DNA from: Verrucomicrobiales bacterium
Lineage (GTDB): Bacteria; Verrucomicrobiota; Verrucomicrobiia; Verrucomicrobiales; DEV007
DNA: 64,000 nucleotides
Assembly: GCA_029213065.1 (NCBI GenBank)
Contig: JARGPH010000005.1
Coordinates: 153,617-217,616 of the forward strand
Direction of reading: 5' to 3'
Shown: piece by piece, positions 15,812 to 23,664 of the stretch
Layout of the letters: each line of letters starts with the position of its first letter
How positions within the stretch are numbered: the first letter of the stretch is position 1
Translations under genes and position numbers: made by a program
The notes under the pieces: generated by a model
Database searches by the model: none
Seen by the model: only the letters and a program-made list of their open reading frames with translations
Told to the model about the DNA's origin: nothing

Positions 15812-16219
15812 CTAGTAGCGCCAAATGCGGAGGTTAAAGCCGTAATTGGTTATTTTGGAGAGGACGCGGTCGATAAATCCTTCAGGCGGAGGCCAATTCC
15901 AATAGCTGCCAGCGATACTAGGGAAATCTCCCTCCTGGTTGCCACAGGTATAGTTGCTGAGATTGACGAGGAACCTATTTCTCTGACTGGGAGTGAGTTC
16001 CCGAATGGCACCCCATGGAGGGTGCTCTTGTATGAGGACTCGGATCATGCTGGCTTTGCATTCCTTCTCCAGCCAAGTGAACATGCTTGGCTTGCAAGAG
16101 CTATCATCCTTCGCTGCTTCAAGCACAGAGAGGAGCCCTCGGAACTCCCGAAAAATTGCGAGGGTGCGTTCCATTTCGAGCCGTTTGATGCTCACCTCGA
16201 GGGTATCATTATCATTCAT
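15812..16219 (-). CDS. Hypothetical small protein
   Basis: 135 residues from an ATG at 16219. The N-terminal half is helical (DTLEVSIKRLEMERTLAIF) and the C-terminal half has many aromatic residues (SYWNWPPPEGFIDRVL, ending NLRIWRY). Upstream bases contain TATAGTATAAT close to the start, which could be a -10 region of a short-leader transcript; no ribosome site is seen. Lower G+C than the flanking primase-like genes suggests a separate origin. No function can be assigned. Confidence 0.5.
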   Translation of the reverse strand: MNDNDTLEVSIKRLEMERTLAIFREFRGLLSVLEAAKDDSSCKPSMFTWLEKECKASMIRVLIQEHPPWGAIRELTPSQRNRFLVNLSNYTCGNQEGDFPSIAGSYWNWPPPEGFIDRVLSKITNYGFNLRIWRY

Positions 16220-16362
16220 TATACTATAATTGGGTATGGGTTTCGATGGGCGATCCTTGGCTGAAGACCAAGAAAAGTAAGGGGGAGGAAAAAATGTGGG
16301 GTGATGATCAATTGCTCAGAGATGGTTGCAGGGGGTGCGAGGAAATCCGCCTTCAAATCCGG

Positions 16363-16791
16363 TTACGGTGTCTGAATATTGGATTCGTGAGAAAAACTCT
16401 GAAAAAGGTGTCTCCCTGCAACAGCATCCTTAAGTCGCCGCAAACGGGACCAGTCGGACTCCCTGCACTGGCCCCTCCTCTTCAGTTGCTCAAAGTCAAA
16501 GGAGGGAAAGTTGCATCCCGTGGATCCTTCAACCCAATCAGTTGACCTACGATAAAAATCAGTCATCTCCCGATACGAATTGTATGTAATCAGATAACAC
16601 TGAAATATGGATAAACTCTTTATATAGGAACGCAAAAAGGCGGAGCGATCATCGCGACTCATGCTCGAGGAATGTTCCGGACTGACTTCAGGAAGACATC
16701 CAGTTGTTGGTTTCTTTTTCTCTTTTTCAAGTTCGCGAGGAATTGTCTGGGTGCATACTTGCGGACCCGGCGCAGGAGAGGTAGTTTTCAT
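16363..16791 (-). CDS. Hypothetical small protein
   Basis: 142 residues from an ATG at 16791. The N-terminal 45 residues are Pro/Lys/Ser-rich and probably disordered. The remainder is helical with aromatic and charged residues (SYIKSLSIFQCYLITYNS, then WSRLRRLKDAVAGRHLFQ). It is on the same strand as, and 140 bases before, the 15812-16219 gene, so they may share a promoter. Function unknown; coding status moderately supported by length and composition. Confidence 0.45.
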   Translation of the reverse strand: MKTTSPAPGPQVCTQTIPRELEKEKKKPTTGCLPEVSPEHSSSMSRDDRSAFLRSYIKSLSIFQCYLITYNSYREMTDFYRRSTDWVEGSTGCNFPSFDFEQLKRRGQCRESDWSRLRRLKDAVAGRHLFQSFSHESNIQTP

Positions 16792-16831
16792 TGGAGATAG
16801 AGGCTGTCTTGGTGATGATTTCTTTTCCTGT

Positions 16832-16867
16832 GAGCCGCTCGGGGTATATACCTGAGCGGCTCTTTTT
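16832..16867. terminator. Hairpin with T-run on the plus strand
   Basis: GAGCCGCTC (16832-16840) pairs with GAGCGGCTC (16854-16862) and is followed on the plus strand by TTTTT. It lies between two minus-strand genes where a plus-oriented terminator has no obvious upstream gene. It may insulate the element's right end from read-through, or act as a bidirectional hairpin after the excisionase-like gene. Confidence 0.5.
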
Positions 16868-16868
16868 C

Positions 16869-17084
16869 TTAGTCAATAGAAGGAACGGAGAGACGCTCGA
16901 TTGCCTTTTTCACTGCGGTGACGTCGTAGCGGATGCAGCGCTTCGAGAATTTGACGTAGGGAATCAACCGCCGGGTGCGGTAGTCATGGAGTGCTCGGGG
17001 AGAAATGCCTAAGATGCGGCAGACCTCCTTCCCGGTGATAAGTTGCTCGGAAAGGGTGATAGGGGAGGATGAAGTCGTGTTCAT
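16869..17084 (-). CDS. Excisionase/AlpA-like helix-turn-helix protein
   Basis: 71 residues. The core LITGKEVCRILGISPRALHDYRTRRLIPYVKFSKRCIRYD is split between a MerR/AlpA-type winged HTH (EVCRILGISPRALHDYR) and the following wing (IPYVKFSKRCIRY), the usual design of excisionases and element-encoded activators (HTH_17). It is divergent from the 17166 gene and 1 kb from the integrase. It probably controls excision direction or element transcription. Recognition of the fold is good; the exact role is inferred from position. Confidence 0.8.
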   Translation of the reverse strand: MNTTSSSPITLSEQLITGKEVCRILGISPRALHDYRTRRLIPYVKFSKRCIRYDVTAVKKAIERLSVPSID

Positions 17085-17165
17085 GGTAAGACAATCATCC
17101 CAAGTTAGGTATAGGCGCCAGATCGCCGTTTCTTGCCAATGCAGGAAGTTTGCTTACCGTGAGCA

Positions 17166-18086
17166 ATGAGCCAGGCCAAAGAAACGTCGCCCGAGATACA
17201 CCCTCTCAGAAAGGTGAGAGATATAATGTCGGAGGTCGAAGGACGGACGATTTCTCAAGAGGAACTGGGTAAGGTTCTCAATAGTAAGCGCGGAAAGATT
17301 GATGCCGTGGAGAACCGAAGAGGGAGTGGAAAGCGTCCCGAATTGAGTCTGGAGATGGCCGCACTGCTATTTGAGTACACTGGAGCGCTCGTCGCCCCAT
17401 TCAGTTTTTTATTTCCTACAGGCAAAGTAGACGACAAAGAGGGAGTGAAAATGTGCGAGATAGCACCCTCGTCAGAAGAGGCCCTCAATCTCGATGGTGG
17501 CCCCTTCACGGGCGATAATTACAGGCAAACGTTGGAGACGAGAAGGCCTTTGTCCATTGAACCGGAAGAGACCGATTCGGCAGAGGAGTTGGAGAACAAG
17601 TCCAGAGCGGCGAACAAGAGAATGGTAGCGGAAGAGATACTGAAAATTCAAGCGGAGATCCTCTTCAAGGCTGCTTCTCATGCTGGAAGATGGGATGAAG
17701 TGCGTAACCGACTTCTCGAAGCGATTGGAAAGTGTGGCAGGGAGTTTCTAGACTGCGAATCGATCGATTACGGGCTCAAAGAGTGGAATGACGCCCAACC
17801 ACCAATTTCGCCGGACCAGATCGAATCTCACCCGTTGCTCAGGCAATGTGCCGAGAGACCGGAGTGGAAAAAAGCCCTTAAGTGGCTTCAACAGAAAATT
17901 TCGAAAGACTGTAAAGAGGAGATAAGAATTCGAATCCCTGTGCGACAAACAGAATCGCTCTGTCAAGGAGATGAAATCTTTCTTGGTGCGGGACACGAAA
18001 TTGAAGTTGAGTTCGACGGCACAAACGAGAGGGGGGAAATCGTGAAAAAGGTGGCTAAGATTTCGGTGAATCAGCGAAGCAGGTGA
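17166..18086 (+). CDS. Hypothetical protein with N-terminal XRE-like HTH
   Basis: 306 residues starting at an ATG divergent from the excisionase-like gene. Residues about 28-52 (TISQEELGKVLNSKRGKIDAVENRRG) look like a Cro/C1-type helix-turn-helix. A following segment contains FEYTGALVAPFSFLFP, and the C-terminal half is helical and charged, ending in beta-like strands (FLGAGHEIEVEFDG). The divergent arrangement with an Xis-like gene and proximity to the integrase suggest a lysogeny-type regulator of the element, but the long C-terminal part is not recognised. Confidence 0.6.
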   Translation: MSQAKETSPEIHPLRKVRDIMSEVEGRTISQEELGKVLNSKRGKIDAVENRRGSGKRPELSLEMAALLFEYTGALVAPFSFLFPTGKVDDKEGVKMCEIAPSSEEALNLDGGPFTGDNYRQTLETRRPLSIEPEETDSAEELENKSRAANKRMVAEEILKIQAEILFKAASHAGRWDEVRNRLLEAIGKCGREFLDCESIDYGLKEWNDAQPPISPDQIESHPLLRQCAERPEWKKALKWLQQKISKDCKEEIRIRIPVRQTESLCQGDEIFLGAGHEIEVEFDGTNERGEIVKKVAKISVNQRSR

Positions 18087-18101
18087 CTCAACCGTTGGAA
18101 G

Positions 18102-19307
18102 CTAAGCAGGGCTCAAATCAAACCACTCCTTTGCAGCCTTCTCGGAAACCGGCCTTCGATAATTCTTCACGATAATCTCGGGACTGTTTCCCATCTCGGA
18201 GGCGAGCTTCTGGGTGTCCTTGATCAGAGCGAGCCGGTAGGAGCCATAGCTGTGACGGAGGACATCCTCTGGCCACTCGTCGAAGAATTCCATCTTCTTG
18301 TGCTCACTGGTCATCATTTCGTGAGGGCGCTTGAACTGCGCAACCAGTCCGGTCTCCTCTTGGAATGGCTCCAGCCATGCCTTGAGGTTCGGGTGCAGAG
18401 GGATGAACCGATCTCTGAGGGTCTTTCTTGCCTGAGAGGCGTTAATCTCGATGTAGCTGTCTTCCCAGTGGATGTTCTCCCAAGTGATCCGGCGCGCTTC
18501 ACTGGGACGCAATCCGCCAAAGGCTGAGAGTGCCAGATAGGGCGTTAAGTCGTTCCGCACGTGAGAGAGAATCTTCTTCATCGTCTCTGGATCAAAGATC
18601 GAAACCGACTCAATTAATTCGGGCCTCTTCTCCATTTTCTCCGCTTCCGTCTCAAGGTTGGGGAGGAAGCGTTGCTTTCGACACCAGCGGAAGAAGGTGA
18701 TCAGAGCAGCCCGGCAATTGTTGGAATAGCGAGGTGAGTAATCCTGCTTGATCAACCACGCCTCGATCTGATTGTGGGTGACGTCAGATAGAGGACACTG
18801 AAACGCCGCGGCAAACCTCCCTACATGCAGTTTTACGGTCTCAACGTTACGCTTGCTGGTTCGATTCTCGGCGCGCTCCAGATAAACGTCGTAGGCCTCC
18901 GTAACCGTTTTCTCATGGAGAAGATCCGGCGAGTGGGACAGAAAGAAGCGAACCGCATCGGAGAGACTGGTTCGTCTGTCGAGCGCTTCATAGGCGGTCG
19001 TGTAATCCTGAACGGCTTCTCCCAATGAAATCCCGATAGGTTGCAGCTTCTTGATTGCCGAGAGATAGGCGACTTTGTCCTCTCCCCGAAGTTGCTGACT
19101 TGGAGCCATCCCCAAGTTGAGCTTACGAAGAACATCCTCAGCCTCGACCCGGGCTTTCTTGTAGTCGCTTCGAATCAACCGCTGCCTCTTGCCGTCCTCA
19201 TACCAGGACACTGTAAAGGCTTCGTAGCCGTTCACGGGCGTCGCGTAAATCCTAACCGATACGCTTCCATCCTTGATGGTTTGAGGAAACGTCTTCGGCT
19301 TTTTCAT
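18102..19307 (-). CDS. int: Tyrosine recombinase (integrase)
   Basis: 401 residues. An N-terminal SAM-like core-binding region (about 115-215) precedes the catalytic domain. Active-site residues are R267 (GGLRPSEARR), K294/295 region, R351-H352 (DVLRHSYGSY) and nucleophile Y383 (VKNYRR). The first His of the usual HxLRH box is Asp, and LGH is MGN; the MGNSP form resembles integrases I associate with PVC bacteria, so activity is likely retained. The 5' end lies 110 bases from a tRNA-Glu 3' end, the classic att position, so this enzyme probably integrates the 1-19,417 element there. Two CTGTCATAAA repeats sit just upstream of the start. Confidence 0.93.
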   Translation of the reverse strand: MKKPKTFPQTIKDGSVSVRIYATPVNGYEAFTVSWYEDGKRQRLIRSDYKKARVEAEDVLRKLNLGMAPSQQLRGEDKVAYLSAIKKLQPIGISLGEAVQDYTTAYEALDRRTSLSDAVRFFLSHSPDLLHEKTVTEAYDVYLERAENRTSKRNVETVKLHVGRFAAAFQCPLSDVTHNQIEAWLIKQDYSPRYSNNCRAALITFFRWCRKQRFLPNLETEAEKMEKRPELIESVSIFDPETMKKILSHVRNDLTPYLALSAFGGLRPSEARRITWENIHWEDSYIEINASQARKTLRDRFIPLHPNLKAWLEPFQEETGLVAQFKRPHEMMTSEHKKMEFFDEWPEDVLRHSYGSYRLALIKDTQKLASEMGNSPEIIVKNYRRPVSEKAAKEWFDLSPA

Positions 19308-19316
19308 GGTGACAGA

Positions 19317-19337
19317 CTGTCATAAATCTGTCATAAA
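19317..19337. repeat. Direct repeat upstream of the integrase start
   Basis: CTGTCATAAA occurs at 19317-19326 and again at 19328-19337, an 11-base period, 10 bases upstream of the integrase ATG and between it and the tRNA. Such paired motifs could be arm-type integrase or excisionase sites, or an autoregulatory operator. Confidence 0.5.
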
Positions 19338-19386
19338 ATCAAGAGCCTCTTTGCTTTGTTGATCTCTGGAAACTACGCCAGGGCAC

Positions 19387-19413
19387 AAAAAAACCGCCTC
19401 TATGAGGCGGTTA
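19387..19413 (-). terminator. Intrinsic terminator after tRNA-Glu
   Basis: On the minus strand AACCGCCTC pairs with GAGGCGGTT around ATA and is followed by a run of T residues. It lies a few bases after the tRNA CCA end and ends its transcript. Confidence 0.85.
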
Positions 19414-19419
19414 AATTGG

Positions 19420-19491
19420 CGACCCGTACGGGACTCGAACCCGTGTTACCGCCGTGAAAGGGCGGTGTCCTAACCACTAGACGAACGGGTC
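19420..19491 (-). tRNA. tRNA-Glu (anticodon TTC)
   Basis: The minus strand folds as a cloverleaf: acceptor GACCCGT/ACGGGTC, anticodon loop CTTTCAC within CCGCC...GGCGG, and T-arm CGGGTTCGAGTCCCG. Discriminator G is followed by a genome-encoded CCA (19417-19419). Its 3' end points to the integrase, making it the likely attachment gene for the element on the left. Confidence 0.95.
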
Positions 19492-19622
19492 ACGTTCATC
19501 ACTTACCGGAGGTTTAGTCCGTGCAGCGGAGCGGGAATATGGAGAGGAATTCGAAGGGCGCAAGAGGAAAATGTGAAAGATTTTTCAGTGGCAGGTTCGG
19601 CGCTCCCTGCGAAGGTGCAGCC

Positions 19623-20615
19623 ATGCCCATTTTGACTGATGTTTTCTTCCTTCTTATCGGCCTCACTGCTCTCTATTTTGGCGCGGAGTGGCTCGTTAAC
19701 GGTGCCGCCAAGCTCGCGGTGAAATACGGCATTTCGTCGCTGGTGGTGGGGCTCACCGTGGTTGCATTCGGCACGAGCGCTCCGGAGTTGTTCGTCAGTA
19801 TTGGTTTCAACCAGAATGGACTTCCCGATATGGCGATCGGGAATGTAATTGGATCGAATATTTGTAATATTGCTCTCGTTCTGGGAATGAGCGCCTTTAT
19901 CTGCGTCCTTCACATCAAGTCTGACCTCTTGATCAGAGACCTTCCGATTCTCCTTGTCGCGACTCTGGTGTTTTGCGGGATGCTTTGGGACGGGGAAATC
20001 GGCCGGATCGAAGGGGCTATCCTTTTTGCATCGGTGATTGCCTACACCTTTTACCAGCTGATTCTCGCGAGGAAGGTGAAGAATCCGGAGGTGCTCGCGG
20101 AGTTCGAAAACGAGTTCGATCCGGAGGAGGCTGCCGTTGAGCCGATTTGGAAGTTGGTTGTCTTCATCCTTATCGGGCTCGTAGGACTGTATTTCGGTGC
20201 CCAGTGGCTGGAAAGAGGCGGCGTGAGCCTTGCGAAGCGTTTCGGGGTTCCGGAAGCCGTCATTTCGCTGACTCTGATTGCCTTCAGCACGTCGGTCCCT
20301 GAGCTGGCGACGTCAATTGTCGCCTCGCTGAAGAAGGAGGGGGACATCATTACAGGAAACGTGATCGGTTCCTGCATTTTCAACCTCCTCTGCGTGATCG
20401 GTGTTACCTCCCTGGTAAAGCCCATTGTCACGACTCAGATCGAGATGGTCGATCTCTGGGTGATGATCGGGCTCACTGCGATACTGATCCCCATCATGGC
20501 CTCCCGGCGTCGCATCAGCCGGGTGGAGGGAGGCGTTCTGCTCGCAATTTACATCGCCTACACCGCGTTCCTCTTCGTCACGCGAGTGGCGCCCGAAGCC
20601 ACTGCGGCGCTGTAG
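19623..20615 (+). CDS. CaCA-family Na+/Ca2+ exchanger-like transporter (YrbG type)
   Basis: 330 residues from the ATG at 19623; the frame is open further upstream but the hydrophobic protein begins here. Two homologous halves each contain the alpha-repeat signature: VVAFGTSAPELFVS with GNVIGSNICNIAL in the first, and LIAFSTSVPELATS with GNVIGSCIFNLLC in the second. About ten membrane helices are predicted by eye, with an acidic central loop (FENEFDPEEAAVEP). These inner-membrane antiporters extrude Ca2+ in exchange for Na+ or H+. The last codons and stop lie inside a tandem repeat, so the C-terminus may have been altered by repeat insertion. Confidence 0.93.
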   Translation: MPILTDVFFLLIGLTALYFGAEWLVNGAAKLAVKYGISSLVVGLTVVAFGTSAPELFVSIGFNQNGLPDMAIGNVIGSNICNIALVLGMSAFICVLHIKSDLLIRDLPILLVATLVFCGMLWDGEIGRIEGAILFASVIAYTFYQLILARKVKNPEVLAEFENEFDPEEAAVEPIWKLVVFILIGLVGLYFGAQWLERGGVSLAKRFGVPEAVISLTLIAFSTSVPELATSIVASLKKEGDIITGNVIGSCIFNLLCVIGVTSLVKPIVTTQIEMVDLWVMIGLTAILIPIMASRRRISRVEGGVLLAIYIAYTAFLFVTRVAPEATAAL

Positions 20616-20656
20616 GCATCGGTGGTGCTGTAGGCATCGGTGGTGCTGTAAAAGGT
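20609..20656 (+). repeat. Tandem hairpin repeat (family copy 1)
   Basis: An 18-base unit GCTGTAGGCATCGGTGGT is present twice (20609-20626, 20627-20644), followed by GCTGTAAAAGGT. Each unit can form the GGT-looped hairpin GCATC/GGTGC. The first copy includes the stop codon of the transporter. Related hairpin plus GTAAAAGGT elements lie at 21363 and 21966. Confidence 0.7.
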
Positions 20657-20806
20657 GGCGGATAGGCGCTGTTCAGCTCCCGGATCGATATAGATCCTTC
20701 GGGCCGCAAACAGAGCCTGCTGGCAAGGTGAGGGGGAGGTTGCAGACAGAGGCTTCCATAGCGAAGCCTTCTCACCTGCTTTACTTCTTTACTCCTCAAC
20801 TTCTTC

Positions 20807-21355
20807 CTAGATCATCCCGAGCTTCATTTTCCCTTCTTCGGAAATCATGTCCTGATTCCAGACAGGATCCCAGACGATGTCGACCTGAGCGTTGCTGACG
20901 CCTTCGAGCATGAGAATTTTTGACTGGGCGTCCGCAGCGATGGTTGGTCCCATGCCGCATCCGGGAGCGGTGAGAGTCATCTTCATCTCGACGTTGGTTT
21001 CGCCTTCCTCCTCTTTGATGGTGCAGTCGTAGACGAGTCCGAGATCCACGATATTGACGGGGATTTCGGGGTCGAAAACGAGTTTGAGCTGCTCCCAGAT
21101 CGCTCCCTGAAGGTCTCCTGCGGCGAGGGCCTCATTGGCGGCTGAAAGTTTGGCTTTCTCGGCTTCGAGATCGATTCCGAGGGCGTCAGCATTATCCTGT
21201 TTGATGCGGGCCAGTCCTGACTGGGTCGCCACGGTGTAGGTGCCTCCCAGTGCCTGCGTGATCATGACCTTGGTGCCAACAGGGAGTTTGATGAGATCTC
21301 CACTGGGGATCTGAATGGCTTCAACGTCGCGGGTGAGTTCGATTTCTTCGTGCAT
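20807..21355 (-). CDS. sufT: SufT-type Fe-S cluster assembly protein (DUF59/MIP18 domain)
   Basis: 182 residues. The N-terminal 75 residues (IELTRDVEAIQIPSGDLIKL...) are the extension typical of SufT. The C-terminal MIP18/DUF59 domain has DPEIPVNIVDLGLVY and TLTAPGCGMGPTIA with the conserved Cys. SufT proteins help deliver or mature Fe-S clusters. The next genes on the same strand encode an IscU/SufU scaffold and a ScdA-N/rhodanese hybrid, supporting an Fe-S assembly group. A repeat with a hairpin lies 7 bases before its start codon and may affect expression. Confidence 0.9.
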   Translation of the reverse strand: MHEEIELTRDVEAIQIPSGDLIKLPVGTKVMITQALGGTYTVATQSGLARIKQDNADALGIDLEAEKAKLSAANEALAAGDLQGAIWEQLKLVFDPEIPVNIVDLGLVYDCTIKEEEGETNVEMKMTLTAPGCGMGPTIAADAQSKILMLEGVSNAQVDIVWDPVWNQDMISEEGKMKLGMI

Positions 21356-21362
21356 AGCTGTG

Positions 21363-21407
21363 GGCAGCGGAGCTGCCGTAAAAGGTTAAAGGTAAAATGT
21401 AAAAGGT
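21363..21407 (+). repeat. Hairpin plus A/G-rich repeat (family copy 2), upstream of sufT
   Basis: GGCAGC GGA GCTGCC (21363-21377) is a perfect 6-bp, 3-base-loop hairpin, followed by a 30-base stretch of GTAAAAGGT-like units (21378-21407). The stretch matches 25 of 30 bases of the equivalent stretch at 21981-22010. It lies in the 5' leader of sufT. Confidence 0.75.
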
Positions 21408-21476
21408 CTAATTGCCGCTTCGCGGCTCGTGGAAGATGAAAAAGTGGGCGCAGGATTCTTTACTCCTTTCCCGCTT

Positions 21477-21959
21477 TCATTCTTCTAATTTGATAACTTT
21501 GAGTTTGCCTGACTTCTTCCCCGCTGGATTCATGTCACCTAAGAGGGTATTGCCGGGGACTGAAGAGGGTTGAGTCGGCGGTTCTTTATCGGAATCCTCT
21601 TTGAGTGCGTCGCGGAGGGCGCCTTCGACCATCTCCCCGCAGTGAATTTTCATGGGGGGAAGCGGGCCGAGCTCTTCGGAAAGGTCGGTCGATTTCAATT
21701 CCCGGGCTTCTTCCACGGTTTTGCCCTTGAGCATTTCCGTTGCCATGGAGGCGACGGCGATAGCGGTTTGGCAGCCGAAACTCTGGAAGGATGCCTTGTT
21801 GATGACTTTTTTGCCGTCTTTCTCATCGAACTTGAGCCACAACCGGACCATGTCACCGCATTCGGGATTGCCCACGGTGCCTACGGAATCGGCGTCAGTC
21901 ATTTCCCCCATGTTCTGAGGATTGGCGATCGCGTTCTGGAGTTTGTCTTCGAAGCTCAT
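21477..21959 (-). CDS. IscU/SufU-type Fe-S cluster scaffold
   Basis: 160 residues from the ATG at 21959 (MSFEDKLQNAI); the upstream in-frame extension lies over a repeat and is rejected. The three ligand cysteines of the scaffold family are present: C34 (NPECGD), C63 (FGCQTAIA) and C107 (KIHCGEM). An extra 35-residue Pro/Ser-rich tail ends in a Lys-rich segment (GKKSGKLKVIKLEE). The protein assembles 2Fe-2S or 4Fe-4S clusters. No cysteine desulfurase is adjacent in the window. It sits between sufT and the rhodanese hybrid on the same strand. Confidence 0.9.
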   Translation of the reverse strand: MSFEDKLQNAIANPQNMGEMTDADSVGTVGNPECGDMVRLWLKFDEKDGKKVINKASFQSFGCQTAIAVASMATEMLKGKTVEEARELKSTDLSEELGPLPPMKIHCGEMVEGALRDALKEDSDKEPPTQPSSVPGNTLLGDMNPAGKKSGKLKVIKLEE

Positions 21960-21965
21960 GGGGTT

Positions 21966-22010
21966 AGCGCCGGTGGCGCTGTAAAAAGTTGAAGGTAAAA
22001 GGTGAAAAGT
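21966..22010 (+). repeat. Hairpin plus A/G-rich repeat (family copy 3), upstream of the IscU-like gene
   Basis: AGCGCC GGT GGCGCT (21966-21980) forms a perfect 6-bp, 3-base-loop hairpin, followed by a 30-base stretch (21981-22010) with 25/30 identity to copy 2. The hairpin stems of copies 2 and 3 differ but remain fully paired, as expected for a selected palindrome. It begins 6 bases from the IscU-like start codon. Confidence 0.75.
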
Positions 22011-22120
22011 CGGGTGGGCTTTGCGGCGAGGGAAGGTGAGAAAGTAGGAAGGTATCAATTTAGCGGGCTGGTGCCCGGCTTTATCTGAAAACCTGGAACT
22101 GAAAACTTCATACTTTTTTT

Positions 22121-22675
22121 CTATTCAAATTCGAGTTTGTATCTGGCAATTGAGGTGTCGGCTTCGAGGGCGTAGGCGTCGATTCCGCCGCGAAGGGCAC
22201 GGGCGTTTTTGAATTCGTGGCCGATCAGGTAGGCGGCTGAATCGAGTGAGCGGTCGCCGGTGTGGTCGTATACGACGATGACGCGGTCTTTTTTCTCGGT
22301 CCCGAAAATCTGCTGTAAAAGATCATTGCTGAACATTTCGGAGCCGGGCAGTGCGATGGCGTCATGCTCCTCTCTTGTTCTCAAGTCGATGAGGCGCGGT
22401 GGCGTGTCGCTCTTGAGCATTTCCGCCAGTTCGAGTGGTTCGATGAGAATCTTTCGGTCGTTCTCGTGAGCGGAGAGAATGTGGGAAATGACTTCGTCGA
22501 CGGGAAGGCCCTCGTTTCTTTCGCACACTTCGGCGAGCGTCTCGGTGTCATCGTAGCTGCAACTTTGGCATCCGCCGATGTGGTAGCGGGCAAAAAGCGC
22601 TCGTTTCGCGCCGGGGAATTGGGCGAGAACGTCTCCCATCTCGATGCTGCCGTCTATTTCTGCAATTTCTGCCAT
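22121..22675 (-). CDS. ScdA-N/DUF1858-like domain fused to a cysteine-less rhodanese domain
   Basis: 184 residues. The N-terminal part (10-70) has the metal- or cluster-related motif IGGCQSCSYDDTETLAEVCE. The C-terminal rhodanese fold starts near 78 and includes LIDLRTREEHDAIALPGS. Where active rhodaneses have CxxGxRS this protein has DHTGDRS (D137), so it cannot form a persulfide there and may only bind. It is divergent from phosphatidylserine synthase and upstream of the IscU-like and sufT genes. A regulatory or sulfur/Fe-S sensing role is inferred. Confidence 0.8.
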   Translation of the reverse strand: MAEIAEIDGSIEMGDVLAQFPGAKRALFARYHIGGCQSCSYDDTETLAEVCERNEGLPVDEVISHILSAHENDRKILIEPLELAEMLKSDTPPRLIDLRTREEHDAIALPGSEMFSNDLLQQIFGTEKKDRVIVVYDHTGDRSLDSAAYLIGHEFKNARALRGGIDAYALEADTSIARYKLEFE

Positions 22676-22754
22676 GTTTTGAATATGAACCTTTCCTGCC
22701 GCTTTTACATATGAAAATTTGAACTTTGGCGATGAAGCAGGATCATTACGCTAT

Positions 22755-23609
22755 ATGAAGCGTCATGTTCCAGGACCGTGGAGCGATCCACAGGTCTATC
22801 TTCTCCCCAATCTGATGACCGCCGGCAATCTTGCCTGCGGATTCAGTGCCGTGCTTACGATCTTCGAAGGTATGCGGGATGTCGGGGGAGGGGCAAAGGA
22901 TTTTCATCTCGCCATTTTTCTCATTCTGGGTGCCTGTTTCTTCGATGCCCTCGATGGTCGTGTCGCGAGGATTAAAGGTCAGGAGTCTATGTTTGGACGC
23001 GAGTTCGACTCCATAGCTGACATTGTTTCTTTCGGAATGGCTCCGGCCTTGTTGGTCATGGACATCGTTTTGAGTTCTTTCGACAACCGTCTCGGTTGGA
23101 CGATTGCCTTCATTTATCTTCTCTGCGGGGCGATGCGACTGGCCCGGTTTAACTGTCTTTCTCAAATGGCGGAAGAGAATCCGGATGCCGTCAAGAGTCG
23201 GGACTTTGTGGGGTTTCCGATCCCTGCGGCGGCGGGGCTGATTGCTTCACTGACGATTTTTATCCTGTGGCTGAATGAAGGGCAAAAGGACATCGGTGCC
23301 TGGCGGTATGTCCTTCCCGCCCTGATGCTGCTGTTGTCCTTCATGATGTTGAGTGAGTTCCGTTACCCCAGTTTCAAGGCGATTGACTGGAAGGCCAAAA
23401 AGTCGCTTGTCTGGTTCTTTCTAGCGGTTCTCACCCTGGTCTGCGCCGTTAATTTTGTTGAGTTTGTGCCCCTCGGGATATTTTTGTCCTATCTGGTTTA
23501 CGGCCTCCTTCGTCCCTGGATTTCGCGTGAGTGGCAGCGGGAAATTGAGGAGGGCGGGGAGCTGCCCGCCGCGGTCGAAGAGGTCGCTTCCGAAGAAACG
23601 GGGAATTGA
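22755..23609 (+). CDS. pssA: CDP-diacylglycerol-serine O-phosphatidyltransferase
   Basis: 284 residues from the ATG at 22755. The CDP-alcohol phosphotransferase signature D-G-x2-A-R-x8-G-x3-D-x3-D is complete (DGRVARIKG...GREFDSIAD). About eight hydrophobic helices follow, consistent with an inner-membrane enzyme. It makes phosphatidylserine from CDP-diacylglycerol and serine, the route to phosphatidylethanolamine. The N-terminus LLPNLMTAGNLACGF is typical of PssA. It is divergently transcribed from the rhodanese hybrid gene and followed by an SDR gene. Confidence 0.95.
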   Translation: MKRHVPGPWSDPQVYLLPNLMTAGNLACGFSAVLTIFEGMRDVGGGAKDFHLAIFLILGACFFDALDGRVARIKGQESMFGREFDSIADIVSFGMAPALLVMDIVLSSFDNRLGWTIAFIYLLCGAMRLARFNCLSQMAEENPDAVKSRDFVGFPIPAAAGLIASLTIFILWLNEGQKDIGAWRYVLPALMLLLSFMMLSEFRYPSFKAIDWKAKKSLVWFFLAVLTLVCAVNFVEFVPLGIFLSYLVYGLLRPWISREWQREIEEGGELPAAVEEVASEETGN

Positions 23610-23664
23610 TTTGAATTCCTGTATGCGGTGATTGACCTGCGTCCCGAATGCCTTATCAATGGGC

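Noticed and set aside
16832..16867. Terminator for the excisionase-like gene
   Set aside because: The T-run is on the plus strand, while the gene is on the minus strand, so it does not fit as a simple terminator of that gene.
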